Shown here: positions 34,801 to 43,042 of the stretch, one piece after another
How positions within the stretch are numbered: the first letter of the stretch is position 1
How the letters are laid out: each line of letters starts with the position of its first letter
NCBI RefSeq assembly: GCF_033095865.1
Contig: NZ_AP019365.1
Span: 1,461,501-1,525,500 of the forward strand
Reading direction: 5' to 3'
DNA from: Pseudomonas sp. KU43P
Lineage (GTDB): Bacteria; Pseudomonadota; Gammaproteobacteria; Pseudomonadales; Pseudomonadaceae
Length of the DNA stretch: 64,000 bases
Made by a program: the position numbers and the translations under genes
Notes under the pieces: model-generated
Told to the model about the DNA's origin: nothing
The model's input: the letters and a program-made list of their open reading frames with translations, nothing else
Database searches by the model: none

Positions 34801-35696
34801 GTTGTCCTTCAGGTACACGAAACAGCCTTGCGGCGCAGGCTCTGTTCCCAGGGCAAGGTCCAGCCACGCCCGAGCACGCTGCCGGTATCCAGGTCACTGG
34901 CGTAGAACCGTGACCATTCGATGGGCATGAGGCCGGGGATGACGAAATCGGTTTCGTCCGTGAGTACCTTGCGCCCGCAGGTGAGATCCACCGGGTTGCC
35001 GAGCAGCCCGCCCAGGGCGCGCTCCACGGCAGGGCCGATGATGTAGCGGCCTGCCAGGTAGCTGCCGGCGATGGCCAGCCCCACTTGCAAGGCACAGGGC
35101 CTGGCGGCCTTGAGGCCGGCCTGCAGGCCCATGGTCGCGACGTTGAACACCGAGCGGCCCATCGAGGCCACGACCATCAGCACATCGACGGTGACGCGCA
35201 GCTCGTCCGGCACCTCTTCGCTGACCTTGAGGTAGCGCTGGGTGCCGCCACCGATGAACACGTTGTTCGAGCCACTTGCGATCGTCGCGCCGCAGGTCAG
35301 CTTGTCACCCTTGCGCGCCGCTGCGACGCCGTTGATGAAGACATTGCCGGAACCCTCCGCAACCTGCACCGGCGCCGGGTGCTGCTCGCACACCGCGGTG
35401 CTTTGCACGACATGTGCGGCATTGCGGCCATTGATGAAGACGTTGGGTGAACAGCCAGGTCGCTCGATCTGTCCGGCGGGTGAGCCAAAGGTCGAGCCGA
35501 ACTCTTCGCCCAGCTTGGGCAGGGCGCTGGCACCCAGGCCGATGACCATGGCCAGCAGAATGCTGCCGAACCCGGCCGTGCAGATGATGAACGAGGCGGC
35601 GGCAACCATGGCCAGCCCGGCCACGGCACCCGCCAGGAACCCGGTCAGCGCCGAGGTGTGCTCGATATCGTCGCCCCAGCGTGCTGCTTCGAACAT
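31534..35696 (-). pseudogene. PAAR-RHS polymorphic toxin (type VI effector), split by a one-base frameshift
   Basis: The N-terminal frame (35696-34809) holds a paired hydrophobic segment (residues ~17-60), PAAR-like repeats (NVFINGRNAAHVVQ, NVFINGVAAARKGDKLTCGA, NVFIGGGTQRY) and the start of the RHS region (NPVDLTCGRKVLTDETDFVI), ending abruptly after WEQSLRRKAVSCT. The second frame (from 34818) resumes YLKDNQGRSLPFVDVEPGER, followed by some twenty YD-type repeats, the core-closing RYYDQNIGRFITQDPIGLAG, and a 111-residue toxin tip. One extra C at 34826-34827 would restore RRKGCFVYLKD and a 1387-residue protein. It follows the EagR chaperone gene by 5 bases. Either the effector is inactivated or the base is a sequencing error at a run of G. 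Confidence 0.85.
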
Positions 35697-35701
35697 GGCG
35701 C

Positions 35702-36316
35702 CTACTCCTGGGCAACTGCGGGGGCGCAGGTGATGTTGGCGACCATCGCATCGAAGGTGATCAACCAGCTGGCCAACGCCTCCTGGTCGGGGTCGACGAT
35801 CGTGGAGAGGGTGAGCGCCTGTGCTTGCTGGCCGACGCTCTCGGGGACCAGCAGCATCACGGCCTGGCAGTGCCGTGCCTCATCGGCGTTACAGAAGTGG
35901 TAATCCAGGCGCAGCGCGTCGTGACCGGCGAAGCTGCAGGCCTGCTTGCGGATGAGGGTGATTTCGGTGTGGCGCTGGCGTGCCTCTGCCAGGTGCTGTT
36001 CGAGCACTCGTTCGAGTGTCTGTCCCTGCGCAAGGGGACTGCGTTGCGTATGCAGGGTGACCTGATGCTGCCCGACCTGAAGTGTCGTGGTGCAAACGCG
36101 CAGCTCAAACCCTGGTGGCATGGACAGGCGCAAGCCGGCAAGGGTCAGTTCGTTGCGGTCGGGAACCAGTGGCAGCGGTCGGGCACGTTCTGCCAGTTTT
36201 GCGGCTTGCAAGGCCGCTTCAGCAGCGGCGTCACGTTCCGCCTGTTCCCTGGCCGCCTTTTCAGCGGCTTCACGCTTTTCTGAAATGCGGTCGTAGAGGC
36301 TGGTTCTTCTGATCAT
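35702..36316 (-). CDS. EagR-type chaperone (DUF1795) for the Rhs effector
   Basis: 204 residues. A charged coiled N-terminus (EKREAAEKAAREQAERDAAA) precedes a DcrB/DUF1795 domain with LRLSMPPGFELRVC, EITLIRKQACSFAGHDALRL and LSTIVDPDQEALASWLITFD. Such proteins bind the N-terminal hydrophobic segment of PAAR-RHS effectors and load them on VgrG for type VI secretion. ATG 36316 has AAGGCGG upstream. It directly precedes the PAAR-RHS gene, which has the predicted transmembrane segment. The coiled N-terminal extension is an addition to the usual single-domain form. Confidence 0.85.
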   Translation of the reverse strand: MIRRTSLYDRISEKREAAEKAAREQAERDAAAEAALQAAKLAERARPLPLVPDRNELTLAGLRLSMPPGFELRVCTTTLQVGQHQVTLHTQRSPLAQGQTLERVLEQHLAEARQRHTEITLIRKQACSFAGHDALRLDYHFCNADEARHCQAVMLLVPESVGQQAQALTLSTIVDPDQEALASWLITFDAMVANITCAPAVAQE

Positions 36317-36445
36317 GGCCGGCCGCCTTGTCTGACAGAGACGAGGCGGCCATGTGCTGCAGTGCGCATGGCAAAGGTATCTCCCTGATAATTTGGCTAG
36401 CCCGCTAGTGCGGTGCTCCTTGCTCTGGCCTTGGACCGCGCAGAG

Positions 36446-36473
36446 TTAATACCCGGGAAAATTGTGCTGTCAA
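36446..36473 (-). promoter_or_regulatory. candidate sigma-70 promoter of the eagR-rhs operon
   Basis: On the minus strand, TTGACA (36473-36468) and TATTAA (36451-36446) are separated by 16 bases. Transcription would start near 36439, leaving about 120 bases of leader before the chaperone ATG. The remainder of the 453-base gap (36317-36769) shows no gene, only this site and half a REPIN. Confidence 0.5.
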
Positions 36474-36732
36474 TGCGCTGCGCCCCAGAGAAATCAGGGG
36501 TCTCAGCCCTGTTAGGTGATGGCAGATTGCTTCATGAGGGCAATGTTGGCGGGGTGGCGGGAGGTAGCTGAGCCCTTGACCCATCGGGTCTGCAGATAGG
36601 CGAGTGGAAACCTGCAGGGCCTGTGAGCGAGGGGCATGTGAACAAGTTGTAAACGTTTGTGGCGATGGATCAGTTTCAGAAGTTTCCGTAGGAAGAGTTA
36701 CTGAGTTGGCGTATTCCAGTTCCGTCAGGTTC

Positions 36733-36763
36733 GGCCCTATCGCCGGCAAGCCGGCTCCCACAG
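36733..36763 (+). repeat. left arm of an IS-split REPIN
   Basis: GGCCCTATCGCCGGCAAGCC and the following GGCTCCCACAG form a normal left REP arm. The matching right arm lies beyond the insertion sequence at 38153-38182. Confidence 0.92.
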
Positions 36764-36769
36764 AGACCT

Positions 36770-38130
36770 GAGGGTGTCAGAAATTTTGTGTTCGGGCATA
36801 ACATGAGTAAGAGGTGCATGTATGCCAACCAAAAAGAAACCCCTGCGTGACCTGCCCAAAATCCCCAAAGAGCTGCTGGAGCAGTTCGGTGAGGGCCTGA
36901 TGACCGCAGAAGCTATCGAGGATGCCTCTGCGGCGTTCAAAAAGGCCTTGATCGAGCGTGCTCTGCATGCCGAGCTTGGTCACCACCTGGGTTATCCGCC
37001 GGGCGCGCAGCGCCCAGAGGATGAAACCAACCAGCGTAACGGCAAGAGTGGCAAGACGGTTTTGACCGGCGATGGCCCGCTGCGGCTGGAAATTCCTCGT
37101 GATCGAGACGGCAGTTTTGCGCCCATTCTGATCCCTAAGCACGAACGGCGGTACACCGGTTTCGATGACAAGATCATCGCCATGTACGCCCGTGGCATGA
37201 CGGTCAGAGAGATCCGAGCGTTTCTGTCCGAGCAGTATGGAACCGACGTTTCGCCCGATTTCATCAGCTCTGTGACAGACGAGGTCATGGAAGAGATTGG
37301 CGCGTGGCAACAGCGGCCATTGGAGCCGATGTACCCGGTCATTTTCTTTGATGCGCTGCGGGTGAAAATTCGCGAAGAAGGCCTGGTGCGCAACAAGGCC
37401 ATTTACCTGGCTTTGGGCGTTCTACCCGACGGGACGCGCGATATCTTAGGCATCTGGATCGAGAACACCGAGGGTGCGAAGTTCTGGATGAAGGTTTTTA
37501 ACGATCTCAAGACGCGTGGTGTCGAGGATGTGCTGATTGCCGTGACCGATGGCCTCAAAGGCATGCCAGAGGCTCTCAGCGCCGTGTTTCCAGAAACGAC
37601 GCTGCAGACGTGCATCGTGCACCTGATCCGCAACAGCCTCGACTACGTGGCTTGGGACAAGCGCCGGGCACTGGCCAAGGCGTTGAAACCGATTTACCAG
37701 GCCATCAATGCAGAAGCGGCTGAGCAGGCATTGGATGAGTTTGAAAACGGACCCTGGGGCAAACAGTATCCAACGGTCGTGGCAGCCTGGAGACGCGCCT
37801 GGGATCGAGTGATTCCCTTCTTTGTCTTCCCACCTGCCATCCGCAAAGTGATCTACACCACCAACGCTATTGAGAGCATCAACGCCCAGCTACGCAAAAT
37901 CATTAAAACTCGGGGGCATTTCCCGAACGATGAAGCAGCCACCAAGCTGATCTGGCTGGGGCTGCGGAACATCACGGCAAACTGGGGCTCGGCGGCGCAT
38001 GATTGGAAAAGTGCGATGAATCAATTCGCGATTCTGTACGGGGATCGGTTCATCAGGCCGACGTGGTGAAAATCGGGCCTGCCTAACGGCAGGCCATTAC
38101 CGGCCCGAACACAAAAAAACTGACAGTCCC
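36770..38130 (+). mobile_element. IS256-family insertion sequence, 1361 bp
   Basis: Flanked by an exact 8-bp duplication, AGAGACCT, at 36762-36769 and 38131-38138, the size expected for IS256. The ends are imperfect inverted repeats: left GAGGGTGTCAG, then TTTTGTGTTCGGGC; right, read inward, GGGACTGTCAG, then TTTTGTGTTCGGGC. One intact transposase gene fills the element. A GGCCTGCC/GGCAGGCC hairpin follows the transposase stop at about 38076-38095. Intact ends, intact gene and perfect target duplication indicate a recent insertion. Confidence 0.93.
36822..38069 (+). CDS. IS256-family transposase
   Basis: 415 residues with the mutator-type DDE core. Asp lies in VIFFDALRVKIREEGLV, the second Asp in VTDGLKGMPEAL, and Glu in TTNAIESINAQLRKIIK. 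TCIVHLIRNSLDYV between them is the diagnostic C/H stretch of the IS256 group. Length is normal and the frame is intact, so the element may be active. The start MPTKKKPLRDLPKIPKELLE at 36822 lies 52 bases inside the left end. Confidence 0.96.
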   Translation: MPTKKKPLRDLPKIPKELLEQFGEGLMTAEAIEDASAAFKKALIERALHAELGHHLGYPPGAQRPEDETNQRNGKSGKTVLTGDGPLRLEIPRDRDGSFAPILIPKHERRYTGFDDKIIAMYARGMTVREIRAFLSEQYGTDVSPDFISSVTDEVMEEIGAWQQRPLEPMYPVIFFDALRVKIREEGLVRNKAIYLALGVLPDGTRDILGIWIENTEGAKFWMKVFNDLKTRGVEDVLIAVTDGLKGMPEALSAVFPETTLQTCIVHLIRNSLDYVAWDKRRALAKALKPIYQAINAEAAEQALDEFENGPWGKQYPTVVAAWRRAWDRVIPFFVFPPAIRKVIYTTNAIESINAQLRKIIKTRGHFPNDEAATKLIWLGLRNITANWGSAAHDWKSAMNQFAILYGDRFIRPTW

Positions 38131-38152
38131 AGAGACCTCGCAGTTCACTTAC

Positions 38153-38182
38153 CTGTGGGAGCCGGCTTGCCGGCGATAGGGC
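38153..38182 (-). repeat. right arm of the IS-split REPIN
   Basis: CTGTGGGAGCCGGCTTGCCG followed by GCGATAGGGC is a normal right REP arm. Removing the IS and one copy of AGAGACCT rejoins it with the arm at 36733-36763 across a spacer of ordinary length. Confidence 0.92.
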
Positions 38183-38203
38183 GGGACTGGCACTGGAAAA
38201 CCA

Positions 38204-39115
38204 TCAGACCAGCACAATCCTCTGCGCCCCGACATCCCGCGCGTACCGCTCCAGCACCTGCCGGCATACCCCGACCACCTCATCCACCAACGCCACCCCG
38301 GTCTGCCAGGCGACGACCAGTTCCAGGCTCGGCGGTGGCTGCAAGCCTTCGAGCAGCACCAGTTCGCCGCGGCTCAGCTCTTCACCGACCAGCGCCGGCG
38401 GCAACGCACCGATGCCGAAGCCATCGCGCAGCAGGCGGGTAATCGCCGCCACCGAGTTCACGCAGTTCAGGCGCGGGGCCTGGGCGCCTGCGGCTTGCAG
38501 CATGCTGAGCACTTCCTGGTGGGGACGCGAGTTCTTCGAGAAGGTCACGATCCGCTCGCGGGCCAGTTCGGCCAGGGACGCGTAATCGCGGTGCTGGGCG
38601 GCACCAGCAGCCACCACCCAGCCCATGGGGTAGCGCGCCAGGTCCTGGCTGCGGATCGACCGCTCACGCAACAGGTCGGTCTGCAGGATCACATCGAGAA
38701 AGCCTTTTTGCAGCTGTTCGCGCAAGTTCAGCGCGGTATCGGCGACCAGTTCGATCTCTACCTGGGGATAGCGCTCGGACAGTTCCGCCACCAGTGCGCT
38801 CATCCAGGTGTGAATGACCGTGTCCATCACGCCAAGGCGAATGCGCCCGACCTTGGCGCGGTCGCTGTCCAGCGACTGCTTCATCGCCTTGGCGGTGTCG
38901 AGCATGCGCTCGGCGTACTCCAGCACCTTGGTGCCTTCCGGGGTCAGGCTGACGCCACGTGAGTCGCGCAGCAGCAGTTTCACCCCAAGGTCCGCCTCCA
39001 GCGCGGCGATGCGGCTGGAGACCGATGCCTGGGTGGTGAACAGTTTTTCGGCAGTGAGGCGAAAGCTCTTGAGCCGGGCGACCCAGACGAAGGTTTCGAG
39101 GAAGCGAAGGTTCAT
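38204..39115 (-). CDS. LysR-family transcriptional regulator of the 5-oxoproline cluster
   Basis: 303 residues. Winged helix at the N-terminus (MNLRFLETFVWVARLKSFRL, then TTQASVSSRIAALEADLGVK), effector-binding domain after residue 90. ATG 39115 gives the standard LysR start; the longer open frame is rejected. It is divergent from the MFS transporter and pxpABC with a 130-base gap, the normal arrangement for an activator of that operon. The effector, perhaps 5-oxoproline, is inference. Confidence 0.87.
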   Translation of the reverse strand: MNLRFLETFVWVARLKSFRLTAEKLFTTQASVSSRIAALEADLGVKLLLRDSRGVSLTPEGTKVLEYAERMLDTAKAMKQSLDSDRAKVGRIRLGVMDTVIHTWMSALVAELSERYPQVEIELVADTALNLREQLQKGFLDVILQTDLLRERSIRSQDLARYPMGWVVAAGAAQHRDYASLAELARERIVTFSKNSRPHQEVLSMLQAAGAQAPRLNCVNSVAAITRLLRDGFGIGALPPALVGEELSRGELVLLEGLQPPPSLELVVAWQTGVALVDEVVGVCRQVLERYARDVGAQRIVLV

Positions 39116-39245
39116 GATCAGTTTTTCTTGTTCCAGACCGGCGGTTTTTCTCGTTGGACGCACGTGACGCGGGCTCTGAACAATGGTGCCCAGGCCGCGA
39201 CGCCAGACGTCGCCCATAAAACAATACCAACAAGCCGAGGCAAGC

Positions 39246-40532
39246 ATGAACCCGACCGGCGTGCAGCAGCAGGTTTCGCCCTCATCTTCCACCGGGCCTT
39301 TCGCCTGGTACCGCGACATCGACTCCCAGCAACGTCGCACCTTCTGGAGCTGCAAGATCGGCTATGGCCTGGACGGCATGGACACGCAGATGCTCAGCTT
39401 CGTCATCCCCACGCTGATCATGCTGTGGGGCATCAGCACCACCGAGGCCGGGCTGATCCACACCAGCACCCTGATCGCCTCGGCCCTTGGCGGCTGGATC
39501 GCCGGCATTCTCTCCGACCGCATCGGCCGCGTGCGCACATTGCAACTGACCGTGCTGTGGTTCGCCTTCTTCACGTTCCTTTGCGGCTTCGCCCAGAACT
39601 ACGAACAACTGCTGATCGCCCGTACCTTGATGGGCTTCGGTTTCGGCGGCGAGTGGACCGCGGGTGCGGTGCTGATCGGCGAAGTGATCCGCGCCCAGGA
39701 CCGTGGCAAGGCGGTCGGCATGGTGCAGTCCGGGTGGGCCCTGGGCTGGGGGGTCACGGCGATCCTCTATGCGCTGCTGTTCTCCTGGCTGCCTGCCGAG
39801 CAGGCCTGGCGTGCGCTGTTCCTGCTCGGCCTGGTGCCAGCCATCTTCGTGATCTTCGTGCGTCGCCTGGTCAAGGACCCCGAGGTGTACCGCCAGGCCA
39901 AGGCGGTGGAGCAGGTCGAAGCGCCTTCGCACTTCTACGAGATTTTCGCCCCCGGCATGCTCTGGACCACTGTGCGCGCGTCCTTGCTGACCACTGGTGC
40001 GCTCGGTGGCTACTACGCCATCACCTCGTGGCTGCCGACCTTCCTCAAGAACGAGCGCGGCCTCAGTGTGCTGGGCACCGGCGGCTACCTGGCGATGGTG
40101 ATCGTCGGCTCCTACGTGGGCTACGTGATCAGCGCGTACCTGTCCGATATCCTCGGGCGCAAGAAGAACTTCATCCTGTTCGCCGTGGGTTCGTTCATCA
40201 TCGTGCTGCTGTATACGCAGATGCGCGTCAGCGATGACCTGATGCTGTGGCTGGGCTTCCCGCTGGGCTTCTTCGCCTCGGGCATCTTCAGCGGCATGGG
40301 CGCGTTCCTCACCGAACTGTTCCCCACCCGCATCCGTGGTTCGGGGCAGGGCTTCTGCTACAACATCGGCAAAGTGATCGCGGCGCTGTTCCCGTTGCTG
40401 ATCGGCCTGCTCAGCCAGCAGGTACCGCTGGGCCTGGGGATTGGCGGTTTTGCCGCGGTGTCTTACGGTGTGGTGATCCTGGCGGCCTTGAGCCTGCCGG
40501 AAACCCGCGGCAAGCAACTCAACGCGCGCTAA
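39246..40532 (+). CDS. MFS transporter, sialate/aromatic-acid symporter type
   Basis: 428 residues, twelve predicted membrane helices. ASALGGWIAGILSDRIGRVR between helices 2 and 3 is the MFS signature, with GFGFGGEWTAGAVLIGEVIR in helices 4-5 and AYLSDILGRKKN after helix 8. ATG 39246 (MNPTGVQQQVSPSSS) is preferred to the open extension. It lies 9 bases before pxpA. Co-transcription suggests it imports 5-oxoproline or a related small acid; that substrate is inference. Confidence 0.87.
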   Translation: MNPTGVQQQVSPSSSTGPFAWYRDIDSQQRRTFWSCKIGYGLDGMDTQMLSFVIPTLIMLWGISTTEAGLIHTSTLIASALGGWIAGILSDRIGRVRTLQLTVLWFAFFTFLCGFAQNYEQLLIARTLMGFGFGGEWTAGAVLIGEVIRAQDRGKAVGMVQSGWALGWGVTAILYALLFSWLPAEQAWRALFLLGLVPAIFVIFVRRLVKDPEVYRQAKAVEQVEAPSHFYEIFAPGMLWTTVRASLLTTGALGGYYAITSWLPTFLKNERGLSVLGTGGYLAMVIVGSYVGYVISAYLSDILGRKKNFILFAVGSFIIVLLYTQMRVSDDLMLWLGFPLGFFASGIFSGMGAFLTELFPTRIRGSGQGFCYNIGKVIAALFPLLIGLLSQQVPLGLGIGGFAAVSYGVVILAALSLPETRGKQLNAR

Positions 40533-40541
40533 GGTAGGCAC

Positions 40542-41321
40542 ATGAACATCGACACGGGAGCACGCCAGGTGAAACGCCTGCTACTCAATTGCGACATGGG
40601 CGAAAGTTTCGGTAGCTGGCGCATGGGCCGGGATGCCGAGGTAATGCCTTACATCGACTGCGCCAACATCGCCTGCGGCTACCACGCCGGCGACCCTGGC
40701 ACCATGCGCCGTACCGTGGCCCTGGCGCTTGAGCATGACGTCGCCATCGGTGCCCACCCGGCCTACCCGGACTTGGTCGGCTTCGGCCGCCGCTCCATGG
40801 CTTGCAGCAGCGAGGAAATCCGCGACCTGCTGCATTACCAGATCGGCGCCTTGCAGGGCATCTGCAAGGCCCTTGGCGCTCGTGTGGCCTACGTCAAGCC
40901 CCATGGCGCACTGTACAACGACATGATGGCCGACCCCCTCAAGCTGCGTGCCGTGCTCGAAGCCATGGCGGCTTACGACAGCAGCCTGCCGTTGATGCTC
41001 ATGGCCACCGCCGACAACAGCGCCGCCCAGGCCCTGGGCAACGAGATCGGCGTGCCGCTGTGGTTCGAAGCCTTTGCCGATCGCGCCTATACCGCCAGTG
41101 GCCACCTGCAGTCACGGCGCCTGCCGGGCGCGGTGCATCACGCCCCGGCGTTGGTGGTTGAACAGGCCCTGCGGCTGGCCCGGGGCGAGACGCTGGTGGC
41201 CGACGACGGCAGCGCGGTGCGCCTGCACGCCAGCACCTTGTGCGTGCACGGTGACAACGACAGTTCGGTGGCAGCGGTGCGGCAGATTCGCCAGGCCCTC
41301 GATGGGCTGGAGCAGGCATGA
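40542..41321 (+). CDS. pxpA: 5-oxoprolinase subunit A (LamB/YcsF family)
   Basis: 259 residues. [40 protein letters not shown] and [17 protein letters not shown] are the family signatures; [12 protein letters not shown] follows. PxpA, B and C together hydrolyse 5-oxoproline to glutamate using ATP. AAGGTAGG precedes ATG 40542. Its stop overlaps the pxpB start (ATGA). Confidence 0.95.
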   Translation: MNIDTGARQVKRLLLNCDMGESFGSWRMGRDAEVMPYIDCANIACGYHAGDPGTMRRTVALALEHDVAIGAHPAYPDLVGFGRRSMACSSEEIRDLLHYQIGALQGICKALGARVAYVKPHGALYNDMMADPLKLRAVLEAMAAYDSSLPLMLMATADNSAAQALGNEIGVPLWFEAFADRAYTASGHLQSRRLPGAVHHAPALVVEQALRLARGETLVADDGSAVRLHASTLCVHGDNDSSVAAVRQIRQALDGLEQA

Positions 41322-42013
41322 AGCTACGCATCGAAGTGGTGGCGATCGACAGCCTGATGGTGCGCCTGTTCGACGCCATCGATGAAGCCAACATGCCGTG
41401 GATGCTCGCGGCCAGCCAGCGGCTGGGTGCGGCGTTCGGCGAGCACCTGCTGGACCTGGTGCCGTCCTATACCACGCTGATGGTGCAGTTCGACCTGCCG
41501 CCCAGCGAGGCGAGGGCACTGATCGTTCAAGCGTTGCACGGCTTGCAGCCGGACGCCGGAAGCGCGGGGCGTCGCCACCAGATCCCGGTGTGGTACCACG
41601 CCAGTGTCGGCCCCGAACTGCCCGTGCTGGCCGCCCGCAGCGGCTTGAGCGAGGACGAAGTGATCCGCCTGCACAGTGAGCGCGACTATCCGGTATTCGC
41701 TCTGGGCTTTGCCCCCGGCTTCGGTTTCATGGGGCTGGTGGACGAGAGGCTGGCCACACCCCGCCTGAGCACCCCGCGCAAGCGCGTGGCAGCCGGCAGC
41801 GTGGGCATCGCCGAGCGCCAGACGGCAGCCTACCCTGCGGTCTCGCCCGGTGGTTGGAACCTGATCGGGCGTACCCCCGTGCGCCTGTTCGACCGTGACC
41901 GTGAGGGTTACAGCCTGCTGCAACCCGGCGACCGGGTGCGCTTCGTGGCGGTTTCCCATGCCGAGTTCATGGCATTGGGCGGTGATGACACGGCGTTGGA
42001 GGCCGGGGCATGA
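41318..42013 (+). CDS. pxpB: 5-oxoprolinase subunit B (allophanate hydrolase subunit 1 fold)
   Basis: 231 residues. [40 protein letters not shown] and [20 protein letters not shown] are the KipI/PxpB motifs. Overlapping start and stop codons link it to pxpA upstream and pxpC downstream, which fixes stoichiometry of the complex. Confidence 0.94.
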   Translation: MKLRIEVVAIDSLMVRLFDAIDEANMPWMLAASQRLGAAFGEHLLDLVPSYTTLMVQFDLPPSEARALIVQALHGLQPDAGSAGRRHQIPVWYHASVGPELPVLAARSGLSEDEVIRLHSERDYPVFALGFAPGFGFMGLVDERLATPRLSTPRKRVAAGSVGIAERQTAAYPAVSPGGWNLIGRTPVRLFDRDREGYSLLQPGDRVRFVAVSHAEFMALGGDDTALEAGA

Positions 42014-42927
42014 AGCAGTTGACGATCGAGGCCAGCACCCCGCTGTGCCAATTGCAGGACGCCGGGCGTTTCGGCGTACGCCACCTGGGCGTGACCCAGG
42101 GCGGGGCGCTGGATTGGGTGGCGATGTACTGGGCGAATTGGCTGCTGGGCAACGCGCTGGAGGCAGCCGTGATCGAGGTGACGCTGGGCGGGTTCAGCGT
42201 GCTGGCCGAAGAGGACTGCGTACTGGCCCTGGCCGGCGCCGACCTGGATGCGCGGGTCGACGATCAGCCGCTGGCGCCCTGGCGCAGCTTCACCCTGGCC
42301 AAGGGGCAGCGGTTGACCTTGAAGCAGCCGAAGCAGGGCGTGCGCGCCTACCTTGCGGCGCCGGGCGGCTTCCACGGGGAAGCGGTACTCGGCAGTTGTG
42401 CCACCGTGGTGCGTGAAGCGCTGGGCGGTATCGATGGGCATGGCGCTGCGTTGGGCAACGGTCAGGTGCTGCGTTTCGCCGGTAGCTCGGCCGGGCAGCG
42501 AGAGGTGCCGCAAGCGCTGCGTCCGGTTTATGCGCAAAAGCCGCTGCTCGATCTGGTGATGGGCGCGCAAATCGGTGATTTCAGCGGCACCAGCCTGTTC
42601 GAGGCGTTCAACAGTGACTGGACACTGGACAGCCGGGCCGATCGCATGGGCATCCGCTTGTTGGGGCCGCAGTTGGTCTACCAGGGAGCGCCGATGATCT
42701 CCGAAGGCATTCCTTTGGGCGCGATGCAGGTGCCACCGGATGGGCAGCCGATCGTGCTGCTCAATGACCGTCAGACCATTGGCGGGTATCCGCGGCTGGG
42801 GGCGTTGACGCCGCTTGCGTTGGCGCAGCTAGCGCAGTGCATGCCAGGGGCGGCGGTGCGGTTCAAGGCGGTGGTGCAGGAAGAGGCTTGGCGGGGGCAG
42901 CAGGTGTATCTGCAGCGCTGGGGGTGA
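42010..42927 (+). CDS. pxpC: 5-oxoprolinase subunit C (allophanate hydrolase subunit 2 fold)
   Basis: 305 residues. LQDAGRFGVRHLGVTQGGAL near the N-terminus, then KQGVRAYLAAPGGFHGEAVL and ADRMGIRLLGPQLVYQGAPM, and LLNDRQTIGGYPRLGALTPL near the C-terminus are PxpC/KipA motifs. It is the last gene of the MFS-pxpABC operon; a REPIN follows the stop by 8 bases. Confidence 0.94.
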   Translation: MKQLTIEASTPLCQLQDAGRFGVRHLGVTQGGALDWVAMYWANWLLGNALEAAVIEVTLGGFSVLAEEDCVLALAGADLDARVDDQPLAPWRSFTLAKGQRLTLKQPKQGVRAYLAAPGGFHGEAVLGSCATVVREALGGIDGHGAALGNGQVLRFAGSSAGQREVPQALRPVYAQKPLLDLVMGAQIGDFSGTSLFEAFNSDWTLDSRADRMGIRLLGPQLVYQGAPMISEGIPLGAMQVPPDGQPIVLLNDRQTIGGYPRLGALTPLALAQLAQCMPGAAVRFKAVVQEEAWRGQQVYLQRWG

Positions 42928-42934
42928 GGCTGCT

Positions 42935-43027
42935 GGCCCTATCGCCGGCAAGCCGGCTCCCACAGGTACACCACGATTTCAAGATGTGTGGGGTTCCTGT
43001 GGGAGCCGGTTTGCCGGCGATAGGGCC
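42935..43027. repeat. REPIN
   Basis: Inverted REP pair between the convergent pxpC and VWA-protein genes. The right arm has GGTTTGCCGG in place of GGCTTGCCGG. Confidence 0.94.
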
Positions 43028-43042
43028 GGTACAGACTGACCG

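Noticed and set aside
38076..38095. GGCCTGCC/GGCAGGCC hairpin after the transposase as an independent terminator
   Set aside because: It lies inside the IS and lacks a following T run. It is treated as part of the element.
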